From Salvia splendens (Eukaryota; Streptophyta; Magnoliopsida; Lamiales; Lamiaceae): a DNA stretch of 64,000 bases. Of the stretch, positions 1 to 10,515 are shown in pieces. The notes under the pieces were generated by a model. It saw nothing but the letters and a program-made list of their open reading frames with translations. It had not been told where the DNA came from and made no database searches. Made by a program: the position numbers and the translations under genes. Location: contig NC_056049.1 in assembly GCF_004379255.2 (NCBI RefSeq), forward strand, positions 9,238,001-9,302,000. The letters are read 5' to 3'. The first letter of the stretch is position 1; each line of letters begins with the position of its first letter.

Positions 1-412
1 CTAGTCACCATGACTACCACTACCCTCTGAATATTCTGTCTAGCCCAAAATAGAATCCCGTACCTTCCAAATATTTTCTGTTACAAAAATGTCTCCCCAT
101 TTCCACGTACACAGCTGCACCTCTACACTACTTTCCCCATTCTAGTCAGTAGGAAATTACCTTTAAGTTCTTGCCTAGGTAGAGACTCAACCCGAGCGTG
201 GTAGCTAACCAAACCATCCAGAATATCACCACAATAGTTTTAACGCACCATCTTTGTGGGATTTGACCCTTACCACCACTATACTGATTAGTAGGAGTGG
301 GTTGAGGAATTTTTGAAACCAGGGCCTAGGTTTAATTAGGATCTCTATCCTGACCAGTAGGATGTATCCTTACTTGAACGACACCTAAGCGCCCTGAGTC
401 CTAACCGTTTCA
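1..412 (+). repeat. 5' LTR of Athila copy A, 3' portion only
   Basis: This matches the last 412 bases of the complete LTR at 9026-10515 and ends in CA two bases before the primer site. It carries three transitions relative to the 3' LTR: T instead of C in ATCTTTGTG, in GGATTTGAC and in CTGATTAGTAGG. The same three are found in the 5' LTR at 20342-21835, which shows the two 5' LTRs descend from one LTR. Confidence 0.92.
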
Positions 413-414
413 AA

Positions 415-432
415 TGGCGCCGTTGCCGGGGA
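415..432 (+). other. Primer binding site, tRNA-Asp type
   Basis: The 18 bases TGGCGCCGTTGCCGGGGA follow the LTR after a two-base spacer. This is the tRNA-Asp complement known from Athila and Calypso elements and is where minus-strand DNA synthesis would start. An ATG one base upstream overlaps it and is not a credible start codon. Confidence 0.93.
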
Positions 433-521
433 TGGATGGCGTTACTAGTTACTTTTGTGTGAGATACTTTGGCGTATATATTGTGCATAATCTTCTTTTT
501 CTTTTCTTTTCATTTCAGTTT

Positions 522-2216
522 ATGAGAAGCAGTTCGGCTCCTGACCAGGGGAGACCGAAGATACTTCAGCGAGGATCTATACTCGTAACCACTCGTTCTG
601 GCCTGTCGACCACCTTATCTGACCTAGGCACGAGTAGTGACGAAGAGAAGGGCACCATAGAGGGACCGATACCAGAAGAGATACCACGGTTGGAAGGCAA
701 CCCAAGGGAAATGGCCAACCAGGGAGATGAGGACCCGGAGATCGGGACGCTGAACGCGCATACTGAAGGAGAACCCCCGCAAGCCATAGTCGTTACTCCA
801 GGGCAAAACGCCTGCGATGTGAAGCCTCATGTGATCGCGATCCTGCCTACGTACTGCGGGAAGAGCTACGAAGGGCCGTATGAGTTTCTTCATGAGTTTT
901 GCAAAATTTGTAGGGCGCAGAGGAGACCAGCAGGAGCAACTGAGGATGATTATAGGCTGAAGGCTTTGCCATTTGTGCTCAAGGGGGAAGCTAACACCTG
1001 GTTCATGCGCCTGCCCCCCAACTCTATTGAGACTTGGGCCGATTTCAAGTCAGCATTTCTGGGCGAGTTTTTTCCGTCATCCAAGACAAGCGCGCTGAAG
1101 AGGGAAATAACTAATGTGAAGCAAGGGTATGATGAGCCCTTGAGTGATTATTGGGCAAGACACATGGGTCTTTTAGAATCATGTCCCAACCATCGCATGG
1201 CGGACATTGAAGTACATCATACTTTCTACGAAGGCATGAACGCGGTAACCAAGGACCTGGCAAATTCATCGTCAGGAGGAAGCTTCACGCAATTACGGGT
1301 TAGCGAAGCAAAGAGAGTCCTAAGGAAGCTATTGAATGCAAAGAAAGAGTATGACCATTCAAGGGAAGGATACAACCGAGAGTGGGCTGCCGTTGCCTCA
1401 GTTACTGATCAGGAAAATACACTGGAACAGAAAATGGATTTGAAAATGGATGAGCTGAAGAAGTCACTTCTGAGTGCGATCGAGAAGAGCACTCCACCAC
1501 CTTCCCCAGCTGGGAATTACAAGGGTGCAGAGCAGGGAAATCAAGGACCGAACTATGATCAGCCTAATGATTTCGGGAATATGGAGCAAGTTAATGCTGC
1601 GGGGTACTTCAATTCTAGTGGGCATTGGATTCAAGGTAGGCAACGGGATGCACCATGGAGGGATCATCCAAACTTCCGATGGGGTGACGGGAGCCAAAAT
1701 CAGAACCAAGGTCAGAACCAGTATAACCCTCATCCGAACCAAAACCCTAACCGTGGACCAGCAAACCCAGACTACCAGCCCAACTGGTCAAGAAGAAACC
1801 AACATTCCCAAAACCAAAACTCACAAAACCAGAACCCGAACCCTGTCTATGTGCCACCCCACCAGAGAAACTTCCAAAACTTCCAAAATCAGCCAAACCC
1901 AGGACCCCAAAACCATCAGAACCAAAATCAATTCCAAGGCCAGCACCAGAATCAATATCCTCAAGATCAGTACACCCCTCCTGCCCAGTATAACCAATAC
2001 CCGCCTAATCAAGGCCAGCAAAACTCCCAGAACTATCAACACCAAGGGCCAAGTCATTTCCAAAACTCGAACAGGTCAAGGAGATCCGTTGAGGACATGA
2101 TGGGTGAAATGCTAGCGTCACAACAGAGCATCAAAGGAGAATTGCATTCCCATAATGAGGTGGTGCAGGGGATGCAAAACGCCCAGAAGGAACATAAGAC
2201 GAACATGGATATGTGA
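522..2216 (+). CDS. gag: Athila gag polyprotein
   Basis: Structural capsid-type protein that packages element RNA. The frame is open from 414, but the first 36 codons cover the primer site and leader, so I chose the ATG at 522, just after a TTTCATTTCAG tract. About 564 residues. The retrotransposon gag domain spans roughly residues 110-260, with motifs such as GEANTWFMRLP, IETWADFKSAFLGEFFP and SDYWARHMGLLESCP. The C-terminal part (nt about 1690-2060) is very rich in Asn, Gln and Pro, and there is no CCHC knuckle. It ends at a TGA at 2214-2216, where the pol frame takes over one base out of register. The same break is present in copy B, so it is likely inherited and not a read error. Confidence 0.87.
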   Translation: MRSSSAPDQGRPKILQRGSILVTTRSGLSTTLSDLGTSSDEEKGTIEGPIPEEIPRLEGNPREMANQGDEDPEIGTLNAHTEGEPPQAIVVTPGQNACDVKPHVIAILPTYCGKSYEGPYEFLHEFCKICRAQRRPAGATEDDYRLKALPFVLKGEANTWFMRLPPNSIETWADFKSAFLGEFFPSSKTSALKREITNVKQGYDEPLSDYWARHMGLLESCPNHRMADIEVHHTFYEGMNAVTKDLANSSSGGSFTQLRVSEAKRVLRKLLNAKKEYDHSREGYNREWAAVASVTDQENTLEQKMDLKMDELKKSLLSAIEKSTPPPSPAGNYKGAEQGNQGPNYDQPNDFGNMEQVNAAGYFNSSGHWIQGRQRDAPWRDHPNFRWGDGSQNQNQGQNQYNPHPNQNPNRGPANPDYQPNWSRRNQHSQNQNSQNQNPNPVYVPPHQRNFQNFQNQPNPGPQNHQNQNQFQGQHQNQYPQDQYTPPAQYNQYPPNQGQQNSQNYQHQGPSHFQNSNRSRRSVEDMMGEMLASQQSIKGELHSHNEVVQGMQNAQKEHKTNMDM

Positions 2217-2980
2217 ATAGGCAGTTAGCTCAATTGGCCAGTTCAGTGGGTGATTTGAAGGGAAATGCAGGGAAACTCCCATCTACAGTCCAAATGCCCG
2301 AAAAGGTAAATGTGAGTAAGGTTACGTTGAGGTCAGGAACCACTTATGACGCGCCTCAACCGAAACAACCTGGTGGAGGATCCAATGGAACGAAGATAAG
2401 AGGTGATACTATTTCAGCGGAAGAATTAGGGAGAACTATGCCTCGGATGAAAGATCCATTCTTCTTGGATGATACACCAAGTGTACGAGGTGAACCCGAC
2501 ACCCTACTGACCAGGAAGGAACCTCCTCAAGAGGTAGAGCCCAGAATGGAGGCTCAGACCCAGGAACTACCCAAGAAAAACTCCAAGAAGGTTGCTGAGG
2601 AACCAGTAGAGGAGAAAAAAGGGGAGAAAACCATTCCCATTCCGATTTGTTACAAAGAGGAAGAAAGAGAACCCGACTACTTGTCGATTTTTGGGAAGTT
2701 GGATGTCACCATACCATTCCTCCAAGCCGTGAAGCTACCCCCTCTTGGGAAATTCATAAAGGACTTCATAGCCGAGAGAGCCCAGAAGGATGGCAAGATT
2801 ATGGTGGAAGGGATAGCGTCAGCAATAGTGCAAGAGAAGTTGCCACCCAAGAGAGCCGATCCAGGTATGTTCACTCTGCCTATAGCTATAGGAGATGTGA
2901 GGGTCAAACATGCAATGTGTGATTTGGGGGCATCCATAAATGTCATGTCATTGTCTATCTATAACATTGAAGGGAGTTAG
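2213..2980 (+). pseudogene. Athila gag-pol linker and aspartic protease, N-terminal part
   Basis: This frame continues from gag after a one-base shift. It has no ATG at its start (first codon GTG), so it should be read as part of the polyprotein. The first two thirds are a charged linker rich in Lys, Glu and Pro. The end contains the protease active site [11 protein letters not shown] at about 2919-2951; DLGAS in place of DTGAS is usual for Athila. The frame is lost at about 2960, where the next segment continues one base out. Copy B keeps the same break and adds further single-base losses near 24050 and 24349. Confidence 0.8.
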
Positions 2981-5900
2981 ATTGTCGAATACTAGGGTGT
3001 TGATCCAACTGGCTGATAGGTCGTGCATAAGTCCTGAAGGAGTTTTAGAAAACGTGTTAGTAAGAGTGCATGATTTTACCTATCCTGCTGATTTTTATGT
3101 GATCAAAATGAGTGAGCATAAAGCTAGGGAATCTAGTGGAGTGTTGTTAGGAAGGCCATTTTTGAGAACGGCTAAGACAATAGTGGACATGGCCGAGGGG
3201 ACAATTTGCATTGATTTTCATGGAGAGAAATTCACTTTTGATATCAATGAAGACATGAAGAAACCGATTGATTCTGAAAATTTGTGTTATGTTGATGTGA
3301 TTGACCCCCTTGTCCAAGATTTTCTTGAGACCGAACTATTGCAGGAGAAACTCCAAGCGTTAGATGTTTATGAGCAGGCTGACTTCGAAGCTGCTGCATG
3401 GTGCGATCTGATCAGTAGCCAAGGGTTAACTGATGAGGAAATAGAAGCAGCAATCAAGGAATTCTGTCAGAAATCGGAGTTCATTGGAGCCGCAGGGGTT
3501 CAGCTACCAGCCAGTATAGAAGAACCATCGGAGAGAGATTTAGAAAAAGAAGGAGAGATTGAGAAAAACCCTCTACCCGAAGACACACTTTCACCTCAAG
3601 TTGAGCTGAAGAAGTTACCACCAAATTTGAAGTATGCCTTCCTCGGAGAAGAGAACTCATATCCAGTGATCATCAGTAGCAGCCTTACGAAGGAACAAGA
3701 GGCTAGGCTACTGACCGTGCTGAGCAAGAACAAGAAGGCGATTGGTTGGAGTCTTACAGATTTAGTGGAAATTAGCCCCGATGTCTGCATGCACCACATT
3801 AGGTTGGAGGAAGGAGCGAAGGGACAACGAGATGCTCAAAGGAAGGTAAACCCTAACATGCGAGAAGAGATATTGAAGGAGATCTTGAAGTTGTTGTCGC
3901 TAGGGATTATCTATTCAGTACCGGATAGTGAGTGGGTCAGCCCGATCCACATGGTCCCAAAGAAGTCGGGCATCCAAGTAGTTCAGAATGAGAGGAATGA
4001 ACTGATCCCAACGAGGCTAGTCACGGGTTGGCGAATGTGCATCGATTACCGTAAGCTGAACAATGCGACCAGGAAGGACCATTTTCCCCTGCCGTTCATC
4101 GACCAAATGTTGGAGAGATTAGCTGGGAAGAAGTTTTTCTGCTTTCTAGATGGGTTCAGCGGGTATTTCCAAATTTACGTAGATCCTGAGGACCAGGACA
4201 AGACAACTTTCACTTGCCCGTTTGGAACCTATGCATACCGTCGCATGCCTTTCGGCCTGTGCAACGCTCCAGGTACGTTTCGACGATGTATGATGAGCAT
4301 ATTTTCCGATTTGATTGAGGATTGCATAGAGATATTCATGGACGATTTCACTGTTTACGGAGACTCGTTCGACTCTTGCCTTCACCATTTGGATATAGTT
4401 TTGGAAAGATGTCAAGCAAAGAGTTTGGTTTTGAACTTTGAAAAATGCCATTTTATGGTCGCCGAAGGGATAGTTTTAGGACACGTGGTCTCAGAAAGAG
4501 GTATCCAAGTGGATCGAGCCAAGGTAGATGTTATATCCAAATTACCATACCCTACTGATCAGAAGGGAATAAGGGGTTTTCTGGGGCACGCCGGATTTTA
4601 TCGAAGATTTATCAAGGATTTCTCCAAGATCGCCCAGCCCCTTACTAGATTACTTCAGAATGACGTGGAATTCATCTTTGATGAGCAATGCAAGGCTGCT
4701 TTCAACCTTCTCAAGGAAAAGTTGATATCCGCACCTATCATAAGGGCTCCTGACTGGAACCATCCTTTCGAAATAATGTGCAACGCCAGCGATTTTGCGG
4801 TAGGAGCCGTGCTGGGTCAGAAGATCGACGGGAAGAGGTACGTAATTTTTTATGCGTCCAAGACTTTAAATCAAGCCCAGCGGAATTACGATACCACTGA
4901 AAAGGAGATGCTGGCAGTGGTGTATTCTTTCGAGAAGTTCAGGCCATATTTGTTGGGATCCAAAGTCATAGTGTATACTGACCATGCGGCGATTAAGTAT
5001 CTGATTGCCAAGAAGGAATCCAAACCACGCTTGATCCGATGGGTACTCTTGTTACAAGAATTTGACTGGGAGGTAGAAGATAAGCGAGGAGTCAAGAACA
5101 AGGTGGCAGACCATTTGAGCAGAATAGTGCAAGATGGAAACGGTGACGAAGTGCACGATAAATTTCCAGATGAACATTTGTGTAAGGTGATTTTTGCGCC
5201 CAGAAGAATTGATTGGGAAGAAGTGTTCAAGCTTACTGGTCAGAATGATACAGCAAAAGGAAAAGAGAAGGTAGGGCAGGAACCATGGTATGCGGACCTG
5301 GCCAACTACCTAGTGACTGGAGAGCTTCCAGAAGTGCCGAGTGTTACCAAGGCCCAAAGAATGAAGATCAAGAGTGAAGCGAAATACTACTTTTGGGACG
5401 ACCCCTATTTGTGGAGGGTAGGGTCTGATCAAGTGATAAGGAGGTGCATTCCTGACTGGGAGCAGCGGGATGTTTTAACCCACTGTCATTCATTAGCATG
5501 CGGAGGACATTTCAGGTCCAAGAAGACGGCAAGGAAGATTTTGGATAGCGGCTTTTATTGGCCAACCCTCAATAAAGATGCGTACGAGTTTTGCAGAAGT
5601 TGTGAGCGTTGCCAACGGACCGGTGGAATATCTGCCCGGGATGAAATGCCGCAGGTACCCGTAATAGTTTGCGAGCTATTCGACATATGGAGAATGAATT
5701 TCATGGGGCCTTTTCCTTCATCCTATGGGAATCTGTATATCCTAGTTGCTGTAGACTACGTCTCCAAATGGGTAGAAGCCAAGGCCACAGGCACGTGTGA
5801 AGCCAAGGAAGTGGCCAAGTTCTTAAAGAGTCATATCTTCAGCCGATTCGGTGTACCCAGGGCGATCATATCCGATCAAGGTACACACTTCTGTAATCGC

Positions 5901-6380
5901 ACAATTGAAGCCTTGATGAAGAAATACGGTGTGCACCATAGACTATCCAGCCCTTACCATCCGCAAGCAAATGGTCAAGCAGAAATCTCTAACCGCGAGA
6001 TAAAGAAAATTTTGGAGAAGACGGTGAACACTTCTAGGAAGGATTGGAGTGTAAGGTTAGAGGATGCTCTCTGGGCGTATCGAACAGCCTACAAGACCCC
6101 CATAGGCATGTCCCCTTACCGGATTGTTTTTGGAAAGATGTGCCATTTACCAGTTGGAATCGAGCATCGAGCATACTGGGCAGTACAGAAAGTGAATATG
6201 GATGCTACAGCCTGTGAAGAGGAAAGGAAGCTGCAACTGCAGGAGCTTGAGGAACTTAGATTGGAGTCATTCGACTCCGCCATGTGGTACAAAGAACGAA
6301 CTAAATTATGGCATGATCGAAATCTGAGAACTAAGGAGCTCCATGTTGCCAGAAAGTACTACTCTTCCAGTCAAGATTGA
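2940..6380 (+). CDS. pol: Athila pol: protease C-terminus, reverse transcriptase, RNase H, integrase
   Basis: Copies element RNA into DNA and integrates it. The first codons up to about 2965 are out of frame with the protease, so the start shown is not a real initiation site. In order: protease remainder ([20 protein letters not shown]); RT with [20 protein letters not shown] and the catalytic FMDD at 4335-4346; RNase H with [27 protein letters not shown] and [11 protein letters not shown]; integrase zinc region ([22 protein letters not shown]) and core. In the core, the Asp normally found in the Athila motif IDFMGPF is Asn here ([10 protein letters not shown], about 5694). The second Asp (ISDQGTHF) and the Glu ([11 protein letters not shown]) remain. 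The frame ends at 6378-6380, again one base out from the integrase C-terminus. Confidence 0.88.
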   Translation: MSCHCLSITLKGVRLSNTRVLIQLADRSCISPEGVLENVLVRVHDFTYPADFYVIKMSEHKARESSGVLLGRPFLRTAKTIVDMAEGTICIDFHGEKFTFDINEDMKKPIDSENLCYVDVIDPLVQDFLETELLQEKLQALDVYEQADFEAAAWCDLISSQGLTDEEIEAAIKEFCQKSEFIGAAGVQLPASIEEPSERDLEKEGEIEKNPLPEDTLSPQVELKKLPPNLKYAFLGEENSYPVIISSSLTKEQEARLLTVLSKNKKAIGWSLTDLVEISPDVCMHHIRLEEGAKGQRDAQRKVNPNMREEILKEILKLLSLGIIYSVPDSEWVSPIHMVPKKSGIQVVQNERNELIPTRLVTGWRMCIDYRKLNNATRKDHFPLPFIDQMLERLAGKKFFCFLDGFSGYFQIYVDPEDQDKTTFTCPFGTYAYRRMPFGLCNAPGTFRRCMMSIFSDLIEDCIEIFMDDFTVYGDSFDSCLHHLDIVLERCQAKSLVLNFEKCHFMVAEGIVLGHVVSERGIQVDRAKVDVISKLPYPTDQKGIRGFLGHAGFYRRFIKDFSKIAQPLTRLLQNDVEFIFDEQCKAAFNLLKEKLISAPIIRAPDWNHPFEIMCNASDFAVGAVLGQKIDGKRYVIFYASKTLNQAQRNYDTTEKEMLAVVYSFEKFRPYLLGSKVIVYTDHAAIKYLIAKKESKPRLIRWVLLLQEFDWEVEDKRGVKNKVADHLSRIVQDGNGDEVHDKFPDEHLCKVIFAPRRIDWEEVFKLTGQNDTAKGKEKVGQEPWYADLANYLVTGELPEVPSVTKAQRMKIKSEAKYYFWDDPYLWRVGSDQVIRRCIPDWEQRDVLTHCHSLACGGHFRSKKTARKILDSGFYWPTLNKDAYEFCRSCERCQRTGGISARDEMPQVPVIVCELFDIWRMNFMGPFPSSYGNLYILVAVDYVSKWVEAKATGTCEAKEVAKFLKSHIFSRFGVPRAIISDQGTHFCNRTIEALMKKYGVHHRLSSPYHPQANGQAEISNREIKKILEKTVNTSRKDWSVRLEDALWAYRTAYKTPIGMSPYRIVFGKMCHLPVGIEHRAYWAVQKVNMDATACEEERKLQLQELEELRLESFDSAMWYKERTKLWHDRNLRTKELHVARKYYSSSQD

Positions 6381-6592
6381 AGCTTATGCCATGGAAACTC
6401 AAGTCCAAGTGGACAGGACCTTACATCATAACTGCACTCCGATCTAATGGGGCAGTAGAAATTTCAGGGAGTTTCTCTAACTCTGAACCTTTCATAGTAA
6501 ATGGGCATAGGTTGAAAATATTCAGGGATAATAGCGAGGTGGGTGTGGTGGATGAAATTCCACTACAGCCACTTACATCGGTTTCATACTGA
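6377..6592 (+). pseudogene. Athila integrase C-terminal segment, frame-shifted from pol
   Basis: About 71 residues with WKLKSKWTGPYII and NGHRLKIF, the usual C-terminal end of Athila integrases. The frame is open upstream across the break at about 6355-6365, so the one-base loss lies in or near AGAAAGTAC. No chromodomain follows. Copy B has the identical arrangement at 27793-28008. Confidence 0.82.
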
Positions 6593-6881
6593 TCAGTAAG
6601 ATAGGAATTTGGAGTTCCGCGCGGCCAGTTTCCCTTTGAAAATAGTTTGCATATACTGGCCAAGTTGAATTCCAAATTGCCTAAGGAAGTTGTAAATATT
6701 GTAAATACGTAATTAATCTTTGCACGCTAGATAATTCCTAAAAATCCAAAAATATTTTCGGGCCTTAATTTTAATTTGAAGTGCACATTGACCGAGGGAT
6801 TACTTATCTGGTGCTATTTCAAAATTTTATTTAAGTGCCCATTTGAATTAGTTTCTTTTTTAGGTAAGTATAGGAGAAATT
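6593..6881 (+). other. Athila pol-to-3'-ORF spacer
   Basis: AT-rich noncoding stretch with no coding signal. It ends in a pyrimidine-rich tract followed by TTTTTTAGGTAAG, which resembles a 3' splice site just before the next ORF. Such a site could allow a spliced subgenomic RNA for that ORF; this is inference. Confidence 0.5.
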
Positions 6882-7244
6882 ATGGAGAGGACATTGGCTC
6901 AGAGGCAAGATGCTATGGAGACGTTAGTGACTACTTTAGGAGAGGAGAACCATCGATTGATCACGGAGATGGGCCGAATGGCATCTGTGATAGATGAGTT
7001 GTTGAAGGAAGTGACCAGCCGGAAGAAGGAACCAGCTACAAGAACAAGCGGCCATGGAGGCCAGGACGATGAGACCCACCCACCAGAGACAATGATAGAA
7101 GAGCCCGAGGAAGAGAACGCCGAGGTGCTGGCAGAGGCAGAGGAACCGGCAAAGGAAAATGAGGATCACACTGGAACGGAAGAGGAACCCCTGGAAAAGC
7201 AGCCTACACCACCTGCCCCACGGAGGAGCAGGAGACTTCGCTAG
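6882..7244 (+). CDS. Short acidic coiled-coil ORF in the Athila env-like position
   Basis: A 120-residue ORF downstream of pol, where longer Athila elements carry an env-like gene. Residues about 1-50 have heptad spacing suited to a coiled coil (MERTLAQRQDAMETLVTTL onward). Residues about 60-108 are strongly acidic (runs of Glu), and the end is basic (PRRSRRLR). There is no signal peptide, membrane segment or cysteine pattern, so it is not a recognisable envelope protein. I do not recognise a family. It could be a remnant of a larger ORF or a small accessory protein. In copy B it is disrupted by single-base changes after about codon 47. Confidence 0.5.
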   Translation: MERTLAQRQDAMETLVTTLGEENHRLITEMGRMASVIDELLKEVTSRKKEPATRTSGHGGQDDETHPPETMIEEPEEENAEVLAEAEEPAKENEDHTGTEEEPLEKQPTPPAPRRSRRLR

Positions 7245-7416
7245 ACCACCCCCCACCCTGACAAGTTAGTTTTAATTTTAGCTTTCTGTTTGTTTTTAAG
7301 TTTTTTTTTTATATAATTGTTGGTGTTAGTTTTTGTTGTGATAGGTAAACTTCTGTGTTTGTTTCTGTGTAGCATGTTTTTGTTTTTTTCTTTTTCTTGT
7401 TTCGTACGCATGCTGA

Positions 7417-7674
7417 CTCACACTTAGTCCGTTGCACGGCCTAAGTGTGAGGAGTTTTATATATATGTGTGTTTTGTTGGTCTGTTTAGGTTTTCAAACT
7501 CTCCCACTTAGCCTATTCCATAGTCTAAGTGTGAGAAGTTTTAGTTTTAATTTGTTGTTTCTGTATGTTTGTCTATGTGTCCATCATACTGGTCATTACC
7601 TTTTCCACTTCACAGCCTTATCTGAGGGCAGATACTTGTGAAGTGGGAGGGGGGACGCAATGACCAGTATGATG
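7417..7674 (+). other. Hairpin cluster in Athila 3' noncoding region
   Basis: Three inverted repeats in a row. The first has an exact 11-bp stem (7417-7427 with 7441-7451, CTCACACTTAG). The second is weaker (about 7501-7535). The third has an exact 16-bp outer stem (7582-7597 with 7659-7674, CATCATACTGGTCATT) and an inner 9-bp stem (7605-7613 with 7638-7646). All sit downstream of the last ORF. A role in RNA stability or packaging is inference only. Confidence 0.75.
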
Positions 7675-9025
7675 AGTATGTGTATATGTGTATACTTGTA
7701 GTTTTTGTGTTCGTGCTTGTGTTAGTGTCCTGTTAAGTTTAGTTTATTTTAATTTGTGTGTTGATTGGGCTTAAAACTCAACCGTCTTGAGCTGACGGTG
7801 AAGGGAACTGAGGGAAATAAGACATGCTGGAAAACCGAAACCACCCTCCCTAGTACCTCCTAGTCAGGATAGATGATGTGAGTATGAGAGAAAAGCCCAT
7901 ACTTAGAGCCAAACGCGAAAGCCCTCTTCAAACGTGAGTTATAAGCTTAAAGTGGAACCACTTTCCACAAATATTGAAAAGAAGGAGAGGCTGCCACAAT
8001 TTGCCTAGGATGAAGTGACCACGGGTAACAACACTGAAGGCAGTAGGAAACCCCCCTCCGTTTTTAAAAAAAAAAAAAAACCACCTTTAGAACCTTTTTT
8101 TTCTAACTCTTTTACCCAGATAAATACCCCTAGCCACTGGGGCTGTGTGTGCGCGAGGCATGAGGCGAATGAAGCTTACTGGCCAGAAAGATGTGAAAGA
8201 GAGCAGACTCCAGCAGGGCAAGAAAGTTTGGAAGAAAATCGATCAGGGAGTTATCCCAGTTCCACACAAAAAGAAAAAAAGGGGGAGAAGAAGAAGGTAT
8301 AAGGGTGGCGAAGCCACAAAGGGAAAATAAAAGAGAGAAGAATAAAAAAAAAAAGAGAAGGAATAAGGGTGGCAAAGTCACAAAATGATACTAACCAGTT
8401 GGAAACCCAAGCCAGAAGCGCCAGCTAAGAAGCAACTGATCAGAAGCCTAATGCACACAGTTCGCCCCCCCCCCCCCCCCCCACATCAATAAAATAGAAA
8501 TTTTGAAGACTTAGAGCCTTAGGAACATCTACCCCAAAACATTGCAACCCAATAGCCCCATTACAAGCCTTTAAGCCCTTCAGTAGCTGCACGTGAGATC
8601 TAAGTCCGAAGCAAGTGTGGTTGAGCATATTGAGAGAATGCGGTCCTAACATTCCTGGTGAGGTATGAGAGACCGAGTGAATCTAGTGTTTGGCCGAGAG
8701 TTTGGGCGATCTTGACAAGCGGATATACTGACCAGGAAGGAATGGGGGGTGGCAGAAGTTCAAGGCTGTCTAAGGCCGGATTGCACCAGATCCCGAGGTA
8801 AGGGATGGTTGAAAATATAGCCCAATCTTTGTGTTTTAGTTTTATTTGTGTTTGTGTGTTTGTGTGTTTTTTCTGTGTTTGACCAAGTGTTTTCTTTGCG
8901 TCGTTGTAGTATAGAGTCTAGTTTAGGTAGAGTCGGTCAGGGGAGTAACCAGGCTAGAATTCGACTTATTCCTTTTTGTTTGCTCTTCACGCTTGAGGAC
9001 AAGCATGTGGTAAGTGTGAGCAGTT
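7675..9025 (+). other. Athila 3' noncoding region and polypurine-tract zone
   Basis: No convincing coding. It contains an A run near 8067-8081, a polypurine AG/A-rich stretch near 8270-8360, and a C run near 8464-8482. The short ORFs here come from low-complexity sequence. The bases just before the 3' LTR (about 9011-9025, TAAGTGTGAGCAGTT) occupy the polypurine-tract position, but the tract is degenerate. Confidence 0.6.
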
Positions 9026-10515
9026 TGATAAGTCGTATTCTAGGCCTAGGTTACGGGTCAGTATGATGTGCATAATTGAATTATATCTGCAAAACTAGTT
9101 GCTTAAGGGTGCAGGGTAAGCGTTCTAGCCAGTAGGCAGAGTTTCAGACACTTCAAGTGAAAAGGGCGTCAGGACGATTACGTACTGACCAGTATACATG
9201 CAAAAATGGCTCGAGATGGAGAAGGAGGATAGCTGGGACTGCTCAATCACAATTAAGGGCAAAGAAGTCATTTTACCGCAAGGTCTTACCCTAAAAATCA
9301 AGGGTAAGCCTCCCTATAAAAGGAAGCCACTTGGAGAGAAAGGGGATAACATCGTTCATCATCATCACTTTTAGGAGAGTTCTCTCGGAGTTTAGTCTTT
9401 CAGCCCAGTCCAGAATCTCGTTCCTCGCCGCTGCCATGGTCACTTGAAGATCTAGATATTCCCGGAGTTCCAAATCGTCCGTTCCAGCCAGCAAGACTGT
9501 AGCTTAGAGATTTCATCGCCCGGAGTGGCAAAAACACTTTTATTCGCTTTCGTAGTTTAATTTACTTGCTTTCCTTACGTTGGATCTTTGCTTGCTTTTG
9601 GATATTTTCTGCTTTGAAGTACTTGTTGAAGATCCGAACGTGTTAATGCTAAGAAGTTGATTTCCGTTCAGTTATGGTGTTGATTTCTTTTCCTTCCTAT
9701 TCCGCCTAGTTAGCATAGATCTAAGGTTCCTTGGTGTTTTAAGTGCTGAATGTTTTCTTTCCTTGTTTCCGTCGCAATTTCCTTAGTTAAACGTGGAACT
9801 ATTCGATCGTGAGTGAATCGCTGCATGTGAAGTTTAGTTTGAGTGCGTTTCGTTTCCTGTTGACCAGCACGCGGAGTTGCAGTTTCTGTGTTTTGATTTC
9901 AGATTTGGTGTTCTTATTTGTGGATCTGTGTTCGCGAATTGATAAACTGTGTTTCCGTGTTGAATCTGGAATTATTTTCTGATTTTAGTTGTGTTGTTGA
10001 AGAAGATGATGTCCAAGTCTAATGTTGGGGACCACTTTGCTTTTTAGATGCTTTTTTGCTTTTTGTCCTTTACTTTAGTTATAACCTGCAGATCTGTCAG
10101 CCTAGTCACCATGACTACCACTACCCTCTGAATATTCTGTCTAGCCCAAAATAGAATCCCGTACCTTCCAAATATTTTCTGTTACAAACAATGTCTCCCC
10201 ATTTCCACGTACACAGCTGCACCTCTACACTACTTTCCCCATTCTAGTCAGTAGGAAATTACCTTTAAGTTCTTGCCTAGGTAGAGACTCAACCCGAGCG
10301 TGGTAGCTAACCAAACCATCCAGAATATCACCACAATAGTTTTTAACGCACCATCTCTGTGGGATTCGACCCTTACCACCACTATACTGATCAGTAGGAG
10401 TGGGTTGAGGAATTTTTGAAACCAGGGCCTAGGTTTAATTAGGATCTCTATCCTGACCAGTAGGATGTATCCTTACTTGAACGACACCTAAGCGCCCTGA
10501 GTCCTAACCGTTTCA
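9026..10515 (+). repeat. 3' LTR of Athila copy A (1,490 bp)
   Basis: Starts TGATAAGTCG and ends CCGTTTCA, in direct orientation with 1-412 and with 20342-21835 and 30450-31939. By eye there are roughly a dozen substitutions against the complete 5' LTR at 20342, about 1 percent, which suggests a fairly recent insertion. The sequence immediately after it (CCGTCCCACC) is coding sequence of the Tekay-like integrase on the minus strand. Confidence 0.95.

Larger units (their letters stand above)
1..10515 (+). mobile_element. Athila-lineage Ty3/gypsy LTR retrotransposon, copy A (5' end outside window)
   Basis: The order is partial 5' LTR, tRNA-Asp primer site, gag, protease, RT, RNase H, integrase, short acidic ORF, long noncoding 3' region with hairpins, and a full 3' LTR. 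The primer site, the DLGAS form of the protease active site and the absence of a gag zinc knuckle or chromodomain are the usual marks of the Athila lineage. The reading frame breaks at three places (near 2212, 2960 and 6360), each by one base, so the copy is non-autonomous as written. The base after the 3' LTR belongs to the integrase of a reversed Tekay-like element, so this is a nested insertion. It duplicates 20342-31939. Confidence 0.93.

Noticed and set aside
415..432. tRNA gene fragment
   Set aside because: It is the complement of a tRNA 3' end immediately after an LTR, so a primer site and not a tRNA gene.
414..521. N-terminal extension of Athila gag from the ATG at 414
   Set aside because: It overlaps the primer binding site and leader; the Met at 522 is the credible start.
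1474..2100. Second plus-strand frame across the Asn/Gln-rich part of gag
   Set aside because: Shadow of a CAA/AAC-rich gag region; the gag frame carries the domain.
8015..8330. Lys-rich ORFs of 95 and 61 codons in the Athila 3' region
   Set aside because: They arise from A and AG runs, change length between the copies and resemble no protein.
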